Origin: Reticulitermes lucifugus
Lineage: Eukaryota; Arthropoda; Insecta; Blattodea; Rhinotermitidae
Assembly (NCBI GenBank): GCA_026260175.1
Contig: JAKCWW010003985.1
Location: 1 to 31,190 of the forward strand
Direction: 5' to 3'
Length of the DNA: 31,190 bases
In this document: one piece after another, positions 1-9,887 of the stretch
How the letters are laid out: the number at the start of each line of letters is the position of its first letter
Numbering within the stretch: the first letter of the stretch is position 1
Notes under the pieces: model-generated
What the model was told of the DNA's origin: nothing
What the model saw: the letters and a program-made list of their open reading frames with translations, nothing else
Database searches by the model: none
Program-made: the position numbers and the translations under genes

Positions 1-1702
1 TGCACCGAATGATAAGAAGCATTCCCCGACTTCAATCTGCTCTTAATTTCTTCCTGAATGGAAGAATGTTAGAACATTTTACGTGATAAATAATGAATAC
101 ATAAAGGAGAACCAAATACATTGTTCGCAATATCATCTGACTTATATCTCCTCGATTTTTCACTAAATAAATATTTTATTCGCCACGTAAAGCGCAGAAT
201 TCATTAAATTTGTACTTTGGATGGTAAATAATACACAAGCTCGGTGAAATGTGTAAAATTACAAGTGCTAGGCTTTTATTTGCGGGGTCATTCCAAACAG
301 TAGTGTTCATGCTACAACAGATAATAATGTATCGACAATACAACACAGGGTAGGAGATAGATGACAGTAAAGTAGTAACAGCCCTGGAATTTTTGAGAGT
401 GAGTCAAAATTCTTAGTAACAAACATAACGCATTGTCTGGAAACATAAGGACAACACTTTAAGTAACTTGTTGTCCTCAAAACAGCCATCTGTGAAGTTG
501 AAATAAGCGACTTTTAAATAAACACTTTCGTCTGGGCAGTTCACACTTCATTCTTATGATTCTCCTTTCAAAATAAAATGAGCCATAACTCAAAGATGAA
601 GCATACAAGGACCCGTGTTTATATGGACGTTTTCCGAATGTACGGAACACGCCACGAGAGTGGCGGTGTGACTTTCATGAACATCCTGTATATCTTCTTA
701 TTCTACCGTTCAGTGATTGGCATCAAGCTATTTCAACTGCATCTAAATGTTTTGACTGCACTTCCTACATCCATCTTTATATCCCTTGGATTGTACTCCA
801 AGACAAGTTCTGCGAGCTTCATATTGTCCATTCAGCCATTTGTCTTTGTGGTCACCTGTGCTGGCGTCTACCGACACACAAACCATGTAGATTTTTGTAC
901 ATTTCATTTATAATTTTTTTATCTTCAGTACATCCTTTAATACGTATGTTAAGACTTATTTCTACTGCTTCAGTTTTATTCACACTCTTCTTTTTATTCG
1001 AGGCATTTTTAGGTCTTTGTCAATCATTCCAAAAATCTTGTAGGAGCCACTACCTTTCAGAAGTTGGTTCTTTTCTCTTCATCGTGTGGACAATACAAGA
1101 AATCCCGGTATAAATTTTCAATAATAACACAAACTGGGGTAATTTTGAAGTTGAGTAGGCCGACTAGCAGTGATACAAACTGCACACAACCCACAGGCGG
1201 AGTTAAAACCTGAGACAATAAAAGAACGTTTTCTTTCTTGGGGATTCTCCTCAGTTGTTCAATGACGAGGAAGGAGCAAGATGACAGGAAGGAAAGAAGG
1301 AAGGACATATGGAAGAAAGAATGAAGTTAAGATAGAGAGTAAGGAGCACAACAGAGGCAATGTATACGTATAACGAAATATTAAAGTACGTTCGCATAAC
1401 CATTGTGACCGCGGAAAAGCAATAAGTATTACATATTCTGAGTGTGTGTCTGTAGCCTTAGTTATCCAGCATGCAAAGCGCATGAGCCGTATTATATTGC
1501 ATCTGTGGCCCTTCCGGCCCTACCATATTTTTCCACATTATCTCATAAACGGTACGATTTTCGGAAAAGATATTGAACATTAAATATGTGTTTTGATTTT
1601 TTCTACAACTTCTGTCTGAAACATTTCTCATTCTAAGAAGAATTCAGCGAGATACTATCATAAATGTACGTAGGTCTTCATGTAAAGTACCCTTTATATT
1701 CT
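1..1702. other. Unannotated AT-rich stretch, no gene seen
   Basis: No gene is supported here. The longest open frame (578-913, +, 111 codons) has no recognisable domain, ends in low-complexity hydrophobic codons and overlaps other short frames, as expected by chance. A purine-rich patch (GGAAGGAAAGAAGGAAGG-like) lies near 1270-1320. I recognise no repeat family. Confidence 0.5.
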
Positions 1703-1714
1703 TTTTCAGATTTT

Positions 1715-1805
1715 GAGATCTGCGCTCCTCAGGGATATTACGCCGTGTAATATCCCTGAAGAGCGCAGATCTCATCAACATCGCGGCGGAAGCCTGAAAT
1801 CAAGG
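1715..1805 (+). mobile_element. Short foldback element (91 bp), deletion derivative of the CCTGAAATCAAGG-ended family
   Basis: A near-perfect hairpin is visible: the arm GAGATCTGCGCTC..AGGGATATTACG is followed within a few bases by its reverse complement. The conserved tail CATCGCGGCGGAAGCC then CTGAAATCAAGG follows. The arms are the outer arms of the longer elements at 4226-4433 and 30632-30878, but the whole interior, including the hammerhead-like cores, is missing. Flanks TTTTCAGATTTT (1703-1714) and TTTTAAGATTTT (1806-1817) match at 11 of 12 positions and look like a slightly decayed target-site duplication. The right boundary is the same terminus as in the 30.6 kb copy. Confidence 0.75.
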
Positions 1806-1819
1806 TTTTAAGATTTTAA

Positions 1820-2040
1820 TGAGACTTGAACTTTCTCGACAGTTTTCTAAAGATCCTAAAATATCAAATTTCATGAAAATCAGTCCAGTGGGAGCCGAGT
1901 TGTTCCATGCGGACGGACGGACGGCCAGACAGACAGACATGACGAAGCTAATAGTTGATTTTCGAAATTTTGCGAACCCGTCTAAAAAAGGACATTCGTG
2001 GACCATTCAGCTGGTGTCCTGCATGCCCATGGCAGAAATC
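1820..2040 (+). repeat. Dispersed repeat fragment with (GGAC)n(CAGA)n tract
   Basis: Around 1909-1939 the sequence is a GGAC tetranucleotide run grading into CAGA repeats. The flanking reading 'GRTARQTDMTKLIV' resembles a junk open frame that I recall as recurrent in termite and cockroach assemblies, so this is probably a piece of an interspersed repeat. The family is not identified. It directly follows the foldback element at 1715-1805. Confidence 0.4.
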
Positions 2041-3540
2041 TCAGATAAAGGAGAAATAAGATGAGACCGATGCCTGCCGGTAATGAAAGTTGATTCGTAG
2101 CCTATTTAACGACGCTGAATCATCTAATACCTTATGTAGGGTCGTGTGGGATGCAAGGTTTACGTATGGGAATCAGCAAGGACTGTAAATGAAATGGAAA
2201 ATCAGGAAAAAGGACAATTACTTCCTTAAAGCCTCAGACACTTACCGTTTGAGGCAACCCCTTCTTTCGGCAGTGGTGACGACGAAGTCAAAAATAACCA
2301 TGACCTAGCTGGATTTCGAACCCGAACTATGCTTTGATAATTCCATCCACTGGACACAAAAGATACAAATTTCAAAATAGTTTGTGCTATAAGACCTTGT
2401 CAGTCACGTGTGATGTCGTCATTGAACGGACATAACCACCAACAGATATGTCACAAGGAGCCATTAACATTAATTATATACCTTGGGGCTCTACTGCCGA
2501 CAGCTCCGCACAATGGATAGATCACGATCTACCAATTACCATCACGTCTTGAACTCGGCAATACGGTTTGACGTGTTAATGTCTTTCTGATGGCTTCCGA
2601 CAGAAACAAGACTGGAAAAAAATCTGCTATGATTTACATGACAGACTGTACTGCTTTCTTGTTTCGCTCTTTTCTTGTATTGATCTTGCATCCCTCTCTG
2701 TTCTTAATGTTTGTTGAATGCAGATACAAAGTTATCGCAGGCAAAGCTAATCAACAGCGCATTCTATAAACAATTTCATTACATACATAATATATAGAAA
2801 AAAGTTTCCTGTTAAAACTACGTAACAATTGTGGTTTTCTGGGATGTGACAATCTGATTTCATTCATGCCCTCGAAGAAAATACTAGAACAGTATCTCTA
2901 ATCAGGCCATCATCTCTTTTTCCCACATTCTTTCCAGGACATTATGCACTAATCATCCTATCTATCGACGCTATACTGTCGTAAACTGAAGTACCGTCAG
3001 TGTCGTTAAATGAACCATAAATGAATAAAATAAACATGACAGTTACAGGACTCCCTTTCATGCTGATTTATACATTTCGTTTTATCGGAGTTTACTTTAA
3101 ACTCTTAAGATCTACTTAATTACATATTATTTACATTTTATACGTCATGTATGTTACAGCTCAGCTTCGTAGGTTCCATAATGAATTGAACTGTCCAGCT
3201 TCGGTGGAGTGCGTGCCGCTGAAATACTTTTTAGTTAAAAGTTTTAAAATGCTCTTTCTAAGCTTACTTAAAAGCATTTTATGCCCCGGACGTTTCCATG
3301 TATTCGTTTCTACGAAACTCTCAATACTGATATTTGGCAACACGACACTGGGTCTCGGTTTTGGAGAATGAGAATGATGCGAGTGAAGCCTAATGGCAAA
3401 GCGGGGATTTATAAATGTGTGCCTGGTGTCATTCGGTAGCTTGAAGAGACAGTCTGGTGAGAAGGACGCTCTGACATTTTGGCATCACATACTGACAAAT
3501 TAGATTTGAATATATTAACCAACTTCAAAATAAATTCCAC
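2041..3540. other. Stretch with no supported gene
   Basis: No convincing coding frame or repeat. A single B-box-like string (reverse strand of GGATTTCGAACCCGAAC near 2311-2327) could be a SINE relic, but no A box or tail could be matched. The overlapping frames at 3147-3371 (+) and 3161-3343 (-) are short and mutually antisense. Confidence 0.45.
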
Positions 3541-3606
3541 TCAAACAAATAAATAAAAGGACTGTCAATCACATCTACATTTGGACTATATTTTTACTGT
3601 CGAAAG

Positions 3607-3647
3607 GGCTACATGTTTCGGCTTATTTATAAGCCATCATCAGGCAC
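3607..3647 (-). ncRNA. Hammerhead-ribozyme-like motif (best core of the 3.6 kb locus)
   Basis: Reading the minus strand: GTGC, CTGATGA (canonical CUGANGA box), one extra T, stem II GGCTTAT/ATAAGCC (7 bp, 2-base loop), GAAA, then CATGTA. The palindrome ACATGT gives a three-base-pair stem III that can form only between two molecules or two adjacent units, and GTA is an allowed NUH cleavage triplet. Stem I pairs only partly in this copy, but its GTGC strand pairs perfectly with the GCAC that follows GTA in both tandem units nearby. Core and pairing are seen directly; activity is inferred. Confidence 0.6.
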
Positions 3648-3799
3648 AGACCAAAAATATAGATGAGAAGAAGTACTTACATAAAACGCAATTTTATTAA
3701 AATTACTGAGATCTCATCTTATATTTGTTTAAAATATTTTTAAATAGATTTGTTTGTGGTACGTAAGTGCTTTTCCTCATACATATTTTTACCCCACGT

Positions 3800-3837
3800 C
3801 TTACAGTGGCTTGTAAATAAGCCGAAAAATGTAGCAC
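3800..3837 (+). ncRNA. Decayed hammerhead-like motif in tandem unit A
   Basis: Stem II (GGCTT..AAGCC), GAAA, the GTA triplet and GCAC are kept. The CUGANGA box is replaced by CTTACAG and stem III reads AAATGT instead of ACATGT. Probably inactive; useful mainly because it repeats in the next unit. Confidence 0.4.
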
Positions 3838-4026
3838 TTACGACAACAGAAATATTGTCCGAATACAGTTATGACTAAAAATATACATGAGAAAAAGTAC
3901 TTACATAAAACGCAATTTTTATTAAAATTACTGAATCTCATCTTATATTTGTTTAAAATGATATCTTTAAATAGGTTTGTTTGTGGTACGTAAGTGCTTT
4001 TCCTCATACATGTCTTTACCCTATGC

Positions 4027-4064
4027 CTTACAGTGGCTTGTAAATAATCCGAAACATGTAGCAC
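4027..4064 (+). ncRNA. Decayed hammerhead-like motif in tandem unit B
   Basis: Same position in the unit as the 3.8 kb copy. It keeps GAAA, the palindrome ACATGT, the GTA triplet and GCAC. The first box is CTTACAG and stem II has a mismatch (ATCC), so cleavage is unlikely. Confidence 0.4.
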
Positions 4065-4100
4065 TTACGACAACAGAAATACTGTCCGAATACAGTTGCG

Positions 4101-4213
4101 GCTGACGCTCTTTTGTTCATCTGTTTCCTTACGCATCACAACGGGATGTCTCACCCTAAGACAATCCACTTAATTACGTACAAAATCAGCGTCGTTTCTT
4201 AAGTCCTTCCAAC
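4101..4213. other. Spacer between foldback elements
   Basis: Short unique-looking sequence between the tandem ribozyme units and the next foldback. Its right end supplies the left copy of the 12-bp target-site duplication. Confidence 0.4.
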
Positions 4214-4307
4214 ATTCACGCTGAACCTTGATTTCAGGCTTCCGCCGCGATGTTGATAAGATCTGCGCTCTTCTGGGATATTACGCGGCGTCGTGTTGTA
4301 ATTGTTT

Positions 4308-4346
4308 ATAGACGTTTCGGGACAACGTATTGGCCCCAATGACCCT
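4308..4346 (-). ncRNA. Decayed hammerhead-like motif, left arm of the 4.2 kb element
   Basis: Minus strand shows TTGTCCC, GAAA and CGTC as in the other arm. The first box has decayed (GTCATTG region) and stem II pairing is imperfect, so it is a degraded partner of the right-arm motif. Confidence 0.35.
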
Positions 4347-4385
4347 TAAAGATGGGACCGATACGTTGTCCCGAAACGTCGGTAA
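4341..4385 (+). ncRNA. Hammerhead-like motif, right arm of the 4.2 kb element
   Basis: GACC, then CTTAAAGA (one base longer than CTGAAGA), one T, stem II GGGAC/GTCCC around a nine-base loop, GAAA, C, and the canonical cleavage triplet GTC followed by GGT. Stem I pairs ACC with GGT. Stem III is the minimal palindrome ACGT, so only a dimer could fold. The first box is damaged by one insertion. Confidence 0.5.
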
Positions 4386-4445
4386 ACAATTACCACACGA
4401 CGCCGCGTAATATCCCAGAACAGTGCAGATCCTATTCACGCTGAA

Positions 4446-5218
4446 AATGACAAATATGTTTTCTTCCAAAACGGCGTGCAGAAATTGACGCCGATCAAAC
4501 CAGAAAGGAAAAAAAAAAAGGACAACATTCCCCGTCATATTTTTTGTGTTTATTTTACGGTGTTGTCAGTATTTCAGACTGGGTAGAATGGTTGATGCAT
4601 TGTAAAGGATTTGGAAAAAAAAAAGCAGTCATGGCCTAATCGATGTAATATCACAGATTTAATATATAAAATGAAGAAAATCACGAAGAGCCTGCAACGA
4701 TATTGTATCAGTGGTGACAACCGAACATGCAAACTCCCGAATAACACGTCTGCAGCGTCACCATTACACCAACCTGCTGGGCTCTTCTTAATTACTTTGT
4801 ACTTAAAATCACTGTCAGTGGTTTCATAAATTATCATCGTTGAATTTACGGGAAAGCTAGAAGATGCGTTATTTTTGGTTGAGGAACGTGTTATAATCTG
4901 TCCGCCAGTGGGAGCATATTAGCCTATCTAAAGGAGACAGAGCGATTAAATAATGACAGAGTTCGCAATAATCAGCACAACTATATCTTCGCTTGCTTTA
5001 TTTCCCAACTCAGCTTCTTCTCAATACCCTTGTTATATCTCAATGAAATTAAGTTACCCAGCCCGGGGGAACTGTATGATTCTAAGGTTACGGGGGACAA
5101 GAGTCGGGGAAAGCGGCAAGTTTTGAACTTGAGTGGAAATTTGAAAGGTGCCCATTCCATGCATTTCGGAGCAACGAACTCGTTTATTAAACCCCAAAAA
5201 ATGCACAATATCAAATAC
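4446..5218. other. Stretch with no supported gene
   Basis: Several overlapping frames of 70-90 codons occur on both strands (for example 4574-4837 and 4611-4829), with no recognisable domain and mutual antisense overlap. I see no repeat family here. Confidence 0.45.
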
Positions 5219-5238
5219 ACACAAATAGTACAGACACT

Positions 5239-5277
5239 ACTTCGACATGTTGCGGTAAAAGTGTACCATCCACAGGG
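5239..5277 (-). ncRNA. Degenerate hammerhead-like motif, left arm
   Basis: Minus strand: CTGTGGA, T, stem II GGTA/TACC, GCAA in place of GAAA, then CATGTC, giving a GTC triplet. The GAAA change should abolish activity. Confidence 0.4.
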
Positions 5278-5349
5278 AGCACCACAGGTTATGAAACTTT
5301 GTAGATATTACTTCACCATCAGTATCTGGTTTTAACCTTGGCACACGTA

Positions 5350-5390
5350 TTCCCTGAGGATGTTATACTTTTACCGAAACATGTAGCAGT
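5350..5390 (+). ncRNA. Hammerhead-like motif, right arm
   Basis: CTGAGGA fits the CUGANGA box exactly, followed by one T, a weakened stem II (GTTATACTTTTACC), GAAA, the palindrome ACATGT and a GTA triplet. Stem I is poor (TTCC against GCAG). Confidence 0.45.
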
Positions 5391-5412
5391 ATTGACTCTA
5401 TTTGTATGTATT

Positions 5413-6440
5413 TTATATTGCGCATTTTATTGGTTTTATTAAACGAATACATTCAGCAGAAATAGTCTAAATTCTTGCACTATAAGCCTCGAAGTACCAC
5501 CCGGCAGATTTACCTTTTCGCCAGATGGCGACGGTCGCCCTCACAGTCGTGTGCTCACTTGCACTCTACATAACTGTCTTCACTTTAATTTCTTTTCATT
5601 CCTAATAAGTGTCATAGGCCTCGATCTGTAAGGAGAATTTGATATTAGAACAAATTACGTCGTATTCCATGCTTTCTGTTATGAGCATTTTAGTTTTGTG
5701 CATAATTTACAAGCTTCAGGGGCCTGGGGAGGAAGCCTTGCTCCGTGTTTAATACTTTAGAGGAAACTCACGCCTCCACGTTCCAATTAGGCACCGTCGC
5801 TAATGCATATAACTAATCGTGTTTCACCCCGTAAATGATTCAAAAGTCTCTTCCCGCTTTAACACTCTATCGTTGGTCTCAAGGGAAAAGTCACTAACTA
5901 CATTCTTGAAAGATCTGACAAAAATTAGCTTCATTTATGGGAATATTTAAATTTTTGTATGTTTTAAAAAAAACTGGCAATCCCGAATATTGTTTTGGGG
6001 CACAGGAACTTACATCGAACATTTCAGCATTTAAAATAATAATCACAATATTAAAAATAGAATTATTTTGGCTGCTGGAAAAGATTTCGCTAAAAATGTC
6101 AATGACTTTATCTATGGCAACAAGTCCAACAGCTCACACAGTGTAACCGAAGCATTTAAAGAAAGAAAAGGGGTCAGTAGCCCTCCTGTGCTTTATTCTC
6201 CCCACCTTCCCGTCGAACCAACGGCTCCCTCAGTTAATGTTTACCCATCCATCGGGTTGATCTCCTTCAAATCATCAATTTCCAACGCCTAAACCGAAAA
6301 AAGCAAATATTCTTACGATCGTACCTCACGTTCTTAAAATATAGCACAACAATTACTTTCGTACTTTTTCAACTCACCTTATACAACCATCCAAACTCGG
6401 AGACCCTACAAAGTTTGTGTAACTGACAAAGTTGTTCCTG
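5413..6440. other. Stretch with no supported gene
   Basis: Frames at 5937-6146 and 6068-6292 overlap in two phases and have no recognisable domain. I see no repeat signature. Confidence 0.45.
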
Positions 6441-6444
6441 TGGT

Positions 6445-6715
6445 TAATTAAGTACTACGCCGTGGAGGTATACCCCCATGCATTTTTATCCTCTGTACTA
6501 GACGGGGTAGAGTAGTCAGCTTCACGCCTCGGTCGCTTTATTCCCAGGGAAACAGCTCTCATAACCATTACAAAAGACGCTCGTTGGGCCCTAGAACAGG
6601 TCTGGACGCTCAGGAACAGAGAAAATCTCTCCTCGTGCCTGGAATCTAACCATGACTCCCCAGTCCTTCAGACCGTACCTAGTCACCACATATTCAATGA
6701 GTTACGCCAGTCCGT
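6445..6715 (-). mobile_element. SINE family A, degraded copy
   Basis: Read on the minus strand, a degenerate B box (GGTTAGATTCC) is followed by the family body. Its translation, with breaks, gives VQTCSRAQRASF, RAVSLGIKRPRREADYSTPS and STEDKNAWGYTST. These correspond to the VQTGPGAHPAS..SFPGVKRPGRGADHPPPS..EVKNEWSYTST reading that this SINE commonly shows in insect assemblies. It corresponds to the copies at 7.8, 19.2, 22.5, 24.5 and 25.1 kb. The reading frame is a by-product and no protein is implied. Confidence 0.6.
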
Positions 6716-6719
6716 AAGT

Positions 6720-7820
6720 GAACAAAGAAGCAAATAAACTCGCATTATAACGAGCTATAACTATCACATCACTTCTCATTCTGCGCAGTACATTTCCCAC
6801 GATTTTTTACGTACGGTGGTTGCGGGGGGGGGGGCACAGGCAGTGCTAATATTCTCCTTGCCCCTTTGTGAGTTAGACCCTTGGCCTATTCCACTTCAGA
6901 ATTAACTTCTGAAACTTCGAATCGTATACATATTTGGCAGGATTTCTTGGATCCGGATGGGCCCATTGTAAGGCCTCTAGCTATATAAGAGAATACAAAG
7001 ATCGCGAACACGTTCATGTACCGGATGGGATTCCAAAAGCGATCCCAGTGTTCGAAAGGTCGGACAGTACTCGCCTTAAGACAGTGCGGCCAATATGATA
7101 GGCTGGGACAGTTAATAAATTACACTGAAGCACGCCTCTCGAATACTGAAATAGCACGTTCAAATTCCGCTCTGAGAATAAATGTCTATCCATCAAGTGA
7201 TTCCTGTGTTAAAAAATTGGAAACCGACCACTATCTAGGCAGGTGAATCAAAAAGTAAAGTGAATTTGCCTGTAGAAGGGCTGCAATCGACGCACTGCGA
7301 AACCCAGCGGTTGTCTCAGTAACTACATACTAGGCATTGTTGCGACGAGTCAGTGTCAGGTTGGGTTGGTGTTGTGTTTGTTTACAAATCCTCTTTAAAG
7401 ATGGCGGCACCCTCTTTCGTGAGACCGCAGCTTGAATGGCGCTGTAGTGCCAAGAAATGCCCACGACACAAACTCGCAGAGCAACGGTTTAAATGTTTAT
7501 AGGAACGGTACTTCAGCTACAGAGCTTTGGAATTCCGTTTTCTCGAGAAGTGCGTAATATAAAAAACCAAGTAGTTTTTAAATGGGCTTTCAGTAAATAA
7601 TATCTTTCCTTGTTCTTCACTTTTACATCCCCGTAATTTCCTTCGCCACTGTCACCATCAAAATACGACTGTTACTTCTCGTACTGGTCGCTTTATGAAA
7701 CGACACTTCCACATTATCACCACCTGTATCATTTGTGTCACTAAATCAATCCTTTATGGGTTTCTGAAAGCCTTTGTTATAATCAATGTGAAGCAGGACA
7801 GCTGTCAGTACGTTACAGTG
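6720..7820. other. Stretch with no supported gene; contains an 11-G homopolymer
   Basis: A run of 11 G sits at 6824-6834. Frames at 7014-7196 (-) and 7016-7246 (+) are antisense shadows of each other and carry no recognisable domain. Nothing else could be named. Confidence 0.45.
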
Positions 7821-7825
7821 ACTAG

Positions 7826-7992
7826 CTGCGGGCCGGAAGACCGAGAAATAGAGGTTCGAATACCTGAAAGGCCAGAGTCCTGTCTCTTCACCTCCGATTT
7901 GAAACCCAACCAGCCTCTTCCCAATGGAGATCGGGGACTCTTTTCCCGGCGATAAAGCGGTCGGGACGTGAAAGTGACCACACACCTTCATG
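7826..7992 (+). mobile_element. SINE family A, 5' half
   Basis: The head GTGACTAGCTGCGGGCC is followed by a Pol III B box (GGTTCGAATACC, about 7853-7864), then the family body reading LKPNQPLPNGDRGLF, equivalent to the 'ALGPTQPPIQWVPGLF' reading of the copy at 25.1 kb. The element is on the plus strand, opposite to the 6.45 kb copy. The 3' end was not located. Confidence 0.6.
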
Positions 7993-8930
7993 AAGTGCCG
8001 AGTTTAAGAATGCGTGCAGCAATACCTCCACTTTCTATACGTCTTCATGGAGTAATGCCTAATTAAGAGAAATACCTTTCACGTAATATTGCATGGTCTT
8101 CCTCAGCCTCTCCAAACCACCGGCTTAACGGTACCTTCAACAAGACCACAAGCTCTTCCTTCCACATACCCATCCGCTCACCACTCACGTCCATCTTCCC
8201 AACTTATGATGCAATATAACCTCTCCAGTTGCTAAAAGATTAGCTAGAGAAAGCTACGAATACTGCACAATACAGATGCGAACAAGGCTCTTTCTTCCAC
8301 GTATTGTGGCATATTTCGTGAGAAAAGGAGTTAAACCCCTAAGTTTAATTACGGTTTTGGGTGTGGGCGTGCCTTAACTCAGAAGGGTAAACATTAGCAC
8401 AAGTACAATATTTATCTTAAGCCAGTGGCGTACTGTGACAGCTCGAGGAAGTCAGCCTGTTTGGATGAGTGTATATGCACACATTAACATAATTAAAACC
8501 ATATGATACTGAATTCCTTTAAACCCCAATTTAATTAAAACCTACGATACCCTACACGTTTTGGCACTGTTTACTTACCACCTTTATAAGTTCCATTTTA
8601 GCAAGTAAGCCATTAACATTTACGCAACATACTTGTATGCTACAATTGATAAAGCCCTACAGAACCTAAAACATATTTCAAGACTACATAAAACTAGCAA
8701 GAAAGTAAAAAATAATGTAAGTAGACCATCGTCAACAACTGGCATTCCGTTACCATGTGGAAAAAGATAATTAGAGGAACCTAAACCAACTAGAGTCAAA
8801 ATACTTCACACCTTCCTAACGCACTTCCTAAGCCCCATTTCAATATTTTCGCACATTTTTTTAAATCCAAGTGTTTGTATCCCACAACATTTTCTCATTT
8901 AATTTCCATACACTCTTTAGCTTCTCTCGT
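7993..8930. other. Stretch with no supported gene
   Basis: AT-rich sequence with many stops in all frames and no recognisable repeat. Confidence 0.45.
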
Positions 8931-8934
8931 CCAT

Positions 8935-9185
8935 GCGGGCCATGGCGTGGCTCAGGCGATTAGGCACCAACTTCTCACCACGGATGCCCGGGTGTAATCC
9001 CAGGCCACGTGGTATTATTTATGGTGCATAAAATGGAGCTGGAACAGGCTCGTCTCATGGCAAACCCTTTCGCAGTGGTACTTTATCCAACGCAAATATC
9101 CTACCACAACGACTGACCCGGGATAGAGCCCGGGCTTCCGTAGTAAGAGGCCGGCGACTAACCGTCTCAGCCGCAGCACGGCCTA
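8935..9185. mobile_element. tRNA-derived SINE, two heads facing each other
   Basis: The left end reads GGCGTGGCTCAGGCGATTAG.. with a decayed B box (GGGTGTAATCCC). The right end on the minus strand reads GGCCGTGCTGCGGCTGAG, ACGGTTAGTCGCC.., closely similar to the SINE head at 12.75 kb. Two tRNA-like heads in opposite orientation suggest a foldback dimer or two insertions. The interior has no open frame. Confidence 0.5.
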
Positions 9186-9199
9186 AGACCGAGATTCGA

Positions 9200-9390
9200 G
9201 TCCCTACCAATCGAGATACAGCCTGCGAAATCTGAGGTTCTCACAGCGGTGATCCTGAAGATTCAAGTCTTCTGAGTTGCGCCACCGTCGTGTCGTTGGG
9301 ACAGAAGTTCCCACGTTTCGAAGAATAGTGGCGCCTTCATCTTCGGACTCCAGCGGCCCAACAAAACTTTTTCTTGGGCTACCGGACCCT
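9200..9390. repeat. Degraded foldback-type repeat with one hammerhead-like core
   Basis: Around 9254-9300 a CCTGAAGATTCAAG string and a GCGCCACC stretch mirror sequence further right (TGGCGCC at 9329-9335), indicating a decayed inverted repeat. The clearest unit is the minus-strand core at 9310-9348. Confidence 0.4.
9310..9348 (-). ncRNA. Hammerhead-like motif, partly decayed
   Basis: Minus strand: CCGAAGA (one change from CTGAAGA), T, stem II GAAG/CTTC around an eleven-base loop, GAAA, C, GTG. The triplet GTG does not fit NUH, so the copy is probably inactive. Confidence 0.4.
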
Positions 9391-9391
9391 G

Positions 9392-9887
9392 ATTTTTTTT
9401 GAACGTCTGTATACTGAATATGAAGGCATCGCGATCCTTCGAAACGTCAAGAACTACTCGCCCGAGACGGTCCGACTCAAGAGACAGTTTCTCATTGCTA
9501 ACACACCAGACCGACTCTAATATCCAAAAATACCTTAACCAACAGGCATTAGAAGATATTTTAACGAGAAAAGCGGCTGCAGCGTGAGTCTAACATTCAG
9601 TGTCCTTACACCGAAGGGTACACTGCGTGCTTGGATCAGCGATCTGTGTGCACCACTGCTTCGTTACTGTGCAAACGTTTCGTGCGTAAAGTGAAGTTTC
9701 TGCTGCGCCACGGCGACAAATAATTAAATGTTAATAAACAAGGCCGGAAATACAGTTCTACGATGACTGTCTTAATTAAGCAACGCAGTTATTTCAGTAG
9801 TTTATAGCTTACATTAAAAAAAAGGCGGGCGATAGCATTAGGCTTAGAATATCTAATGGGTTCCGGCAGGGTAGAAACCTTTTCCTT
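9392..9887. other. Stretch with no supported gene
   Basis: The 62-codon frame at 9399-9587 has no recognisable domain. No repeat family is recognised. Confidence 0.4.

Larger units (their letters stand above)
3541..4100. mobile_element. Retrozyme/Penelope-like repeat: inverted arm plus two tandem 224-227 bp units with hammerhead-like cores
   Basis: Unit A (3653-3876) and unit B (3877 to about 4100) are near-identical direct repeats differing by scattered substitutions and a few small indels. Each ends with GGCTTGTAAATAA(G/T)CC, GAAA, the triplet GTA and GCAC. To the left, at 3607-3647, the same core appears in reverse orientation with an intact CTGATGA box, so the locus is foldback plus tandem. 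No open frame of consequence is present. Tandem short units each carrying one hammerhead is the known layout of animal retrozymes and Penelope-like terminal repeats; assignment to that class is inference. Confidence 0.6.
4226..4433 (-). mobile_element. Foldback retroelement with perfect 12-bp target-site duplication
   Basis: The element begins CCTTGATTTCAGG, the exact reverse complement of the terminus of the 1.7 and 30.6 kb copies, and ends GCAGATCCT. It is flanked by ATTCACGCTGAA at 4214-4225 and again at 4434-4445. Arms with CTTCTGGGATATTACGCGGC on the left and its complement on the right enclose two inverted GACGTTTCGGGACAACG-type cores. The 208-bp length, lack of an open frame, foldback structure and 12-bp duplication point to a non-autonomous element mobilised by target-primed reverse transcription. 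The mobilising enzyme is unknown; a Penelope-like one is plausible. Confidence 0.8.
5219..5412. mobile_element. Foldback element with ACATGT-type hammerhead-like arms
   Basis: ACAAATAGT..ACATGTTGCGGTAAAAGT at the left is the imperfect inverted copy of ACTTTTACCGAAACATGT.. at 5367-5385 and its flank ACTCTATTTGT. Each arm carries a ribozyme-like core pointing outward. No open frame is shared with other elements. Family assignment rests on the arm architecture, which matches the 3.6 and 21.5 kb elements. Confidence 0.6.

Noticed and set aside
578..913. 111-codon plus-strand frame
   Set aside because: No recognisable domain, and the next frame (895-1113) overlaps in another phase; consistent with chance.
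2305..2330. SINE head on the minus strand
   Set aside because: A single B-box-like word without A box, body similarity or duplication.
4226..4433. Classical MITE or DNA foldback transposon
   Set aside because: The 12-bp and 14-bp duplications in two copies vary in length and exceed those of known DNA-transposon superfamilies, and one terminus is a non-palindromic tail.
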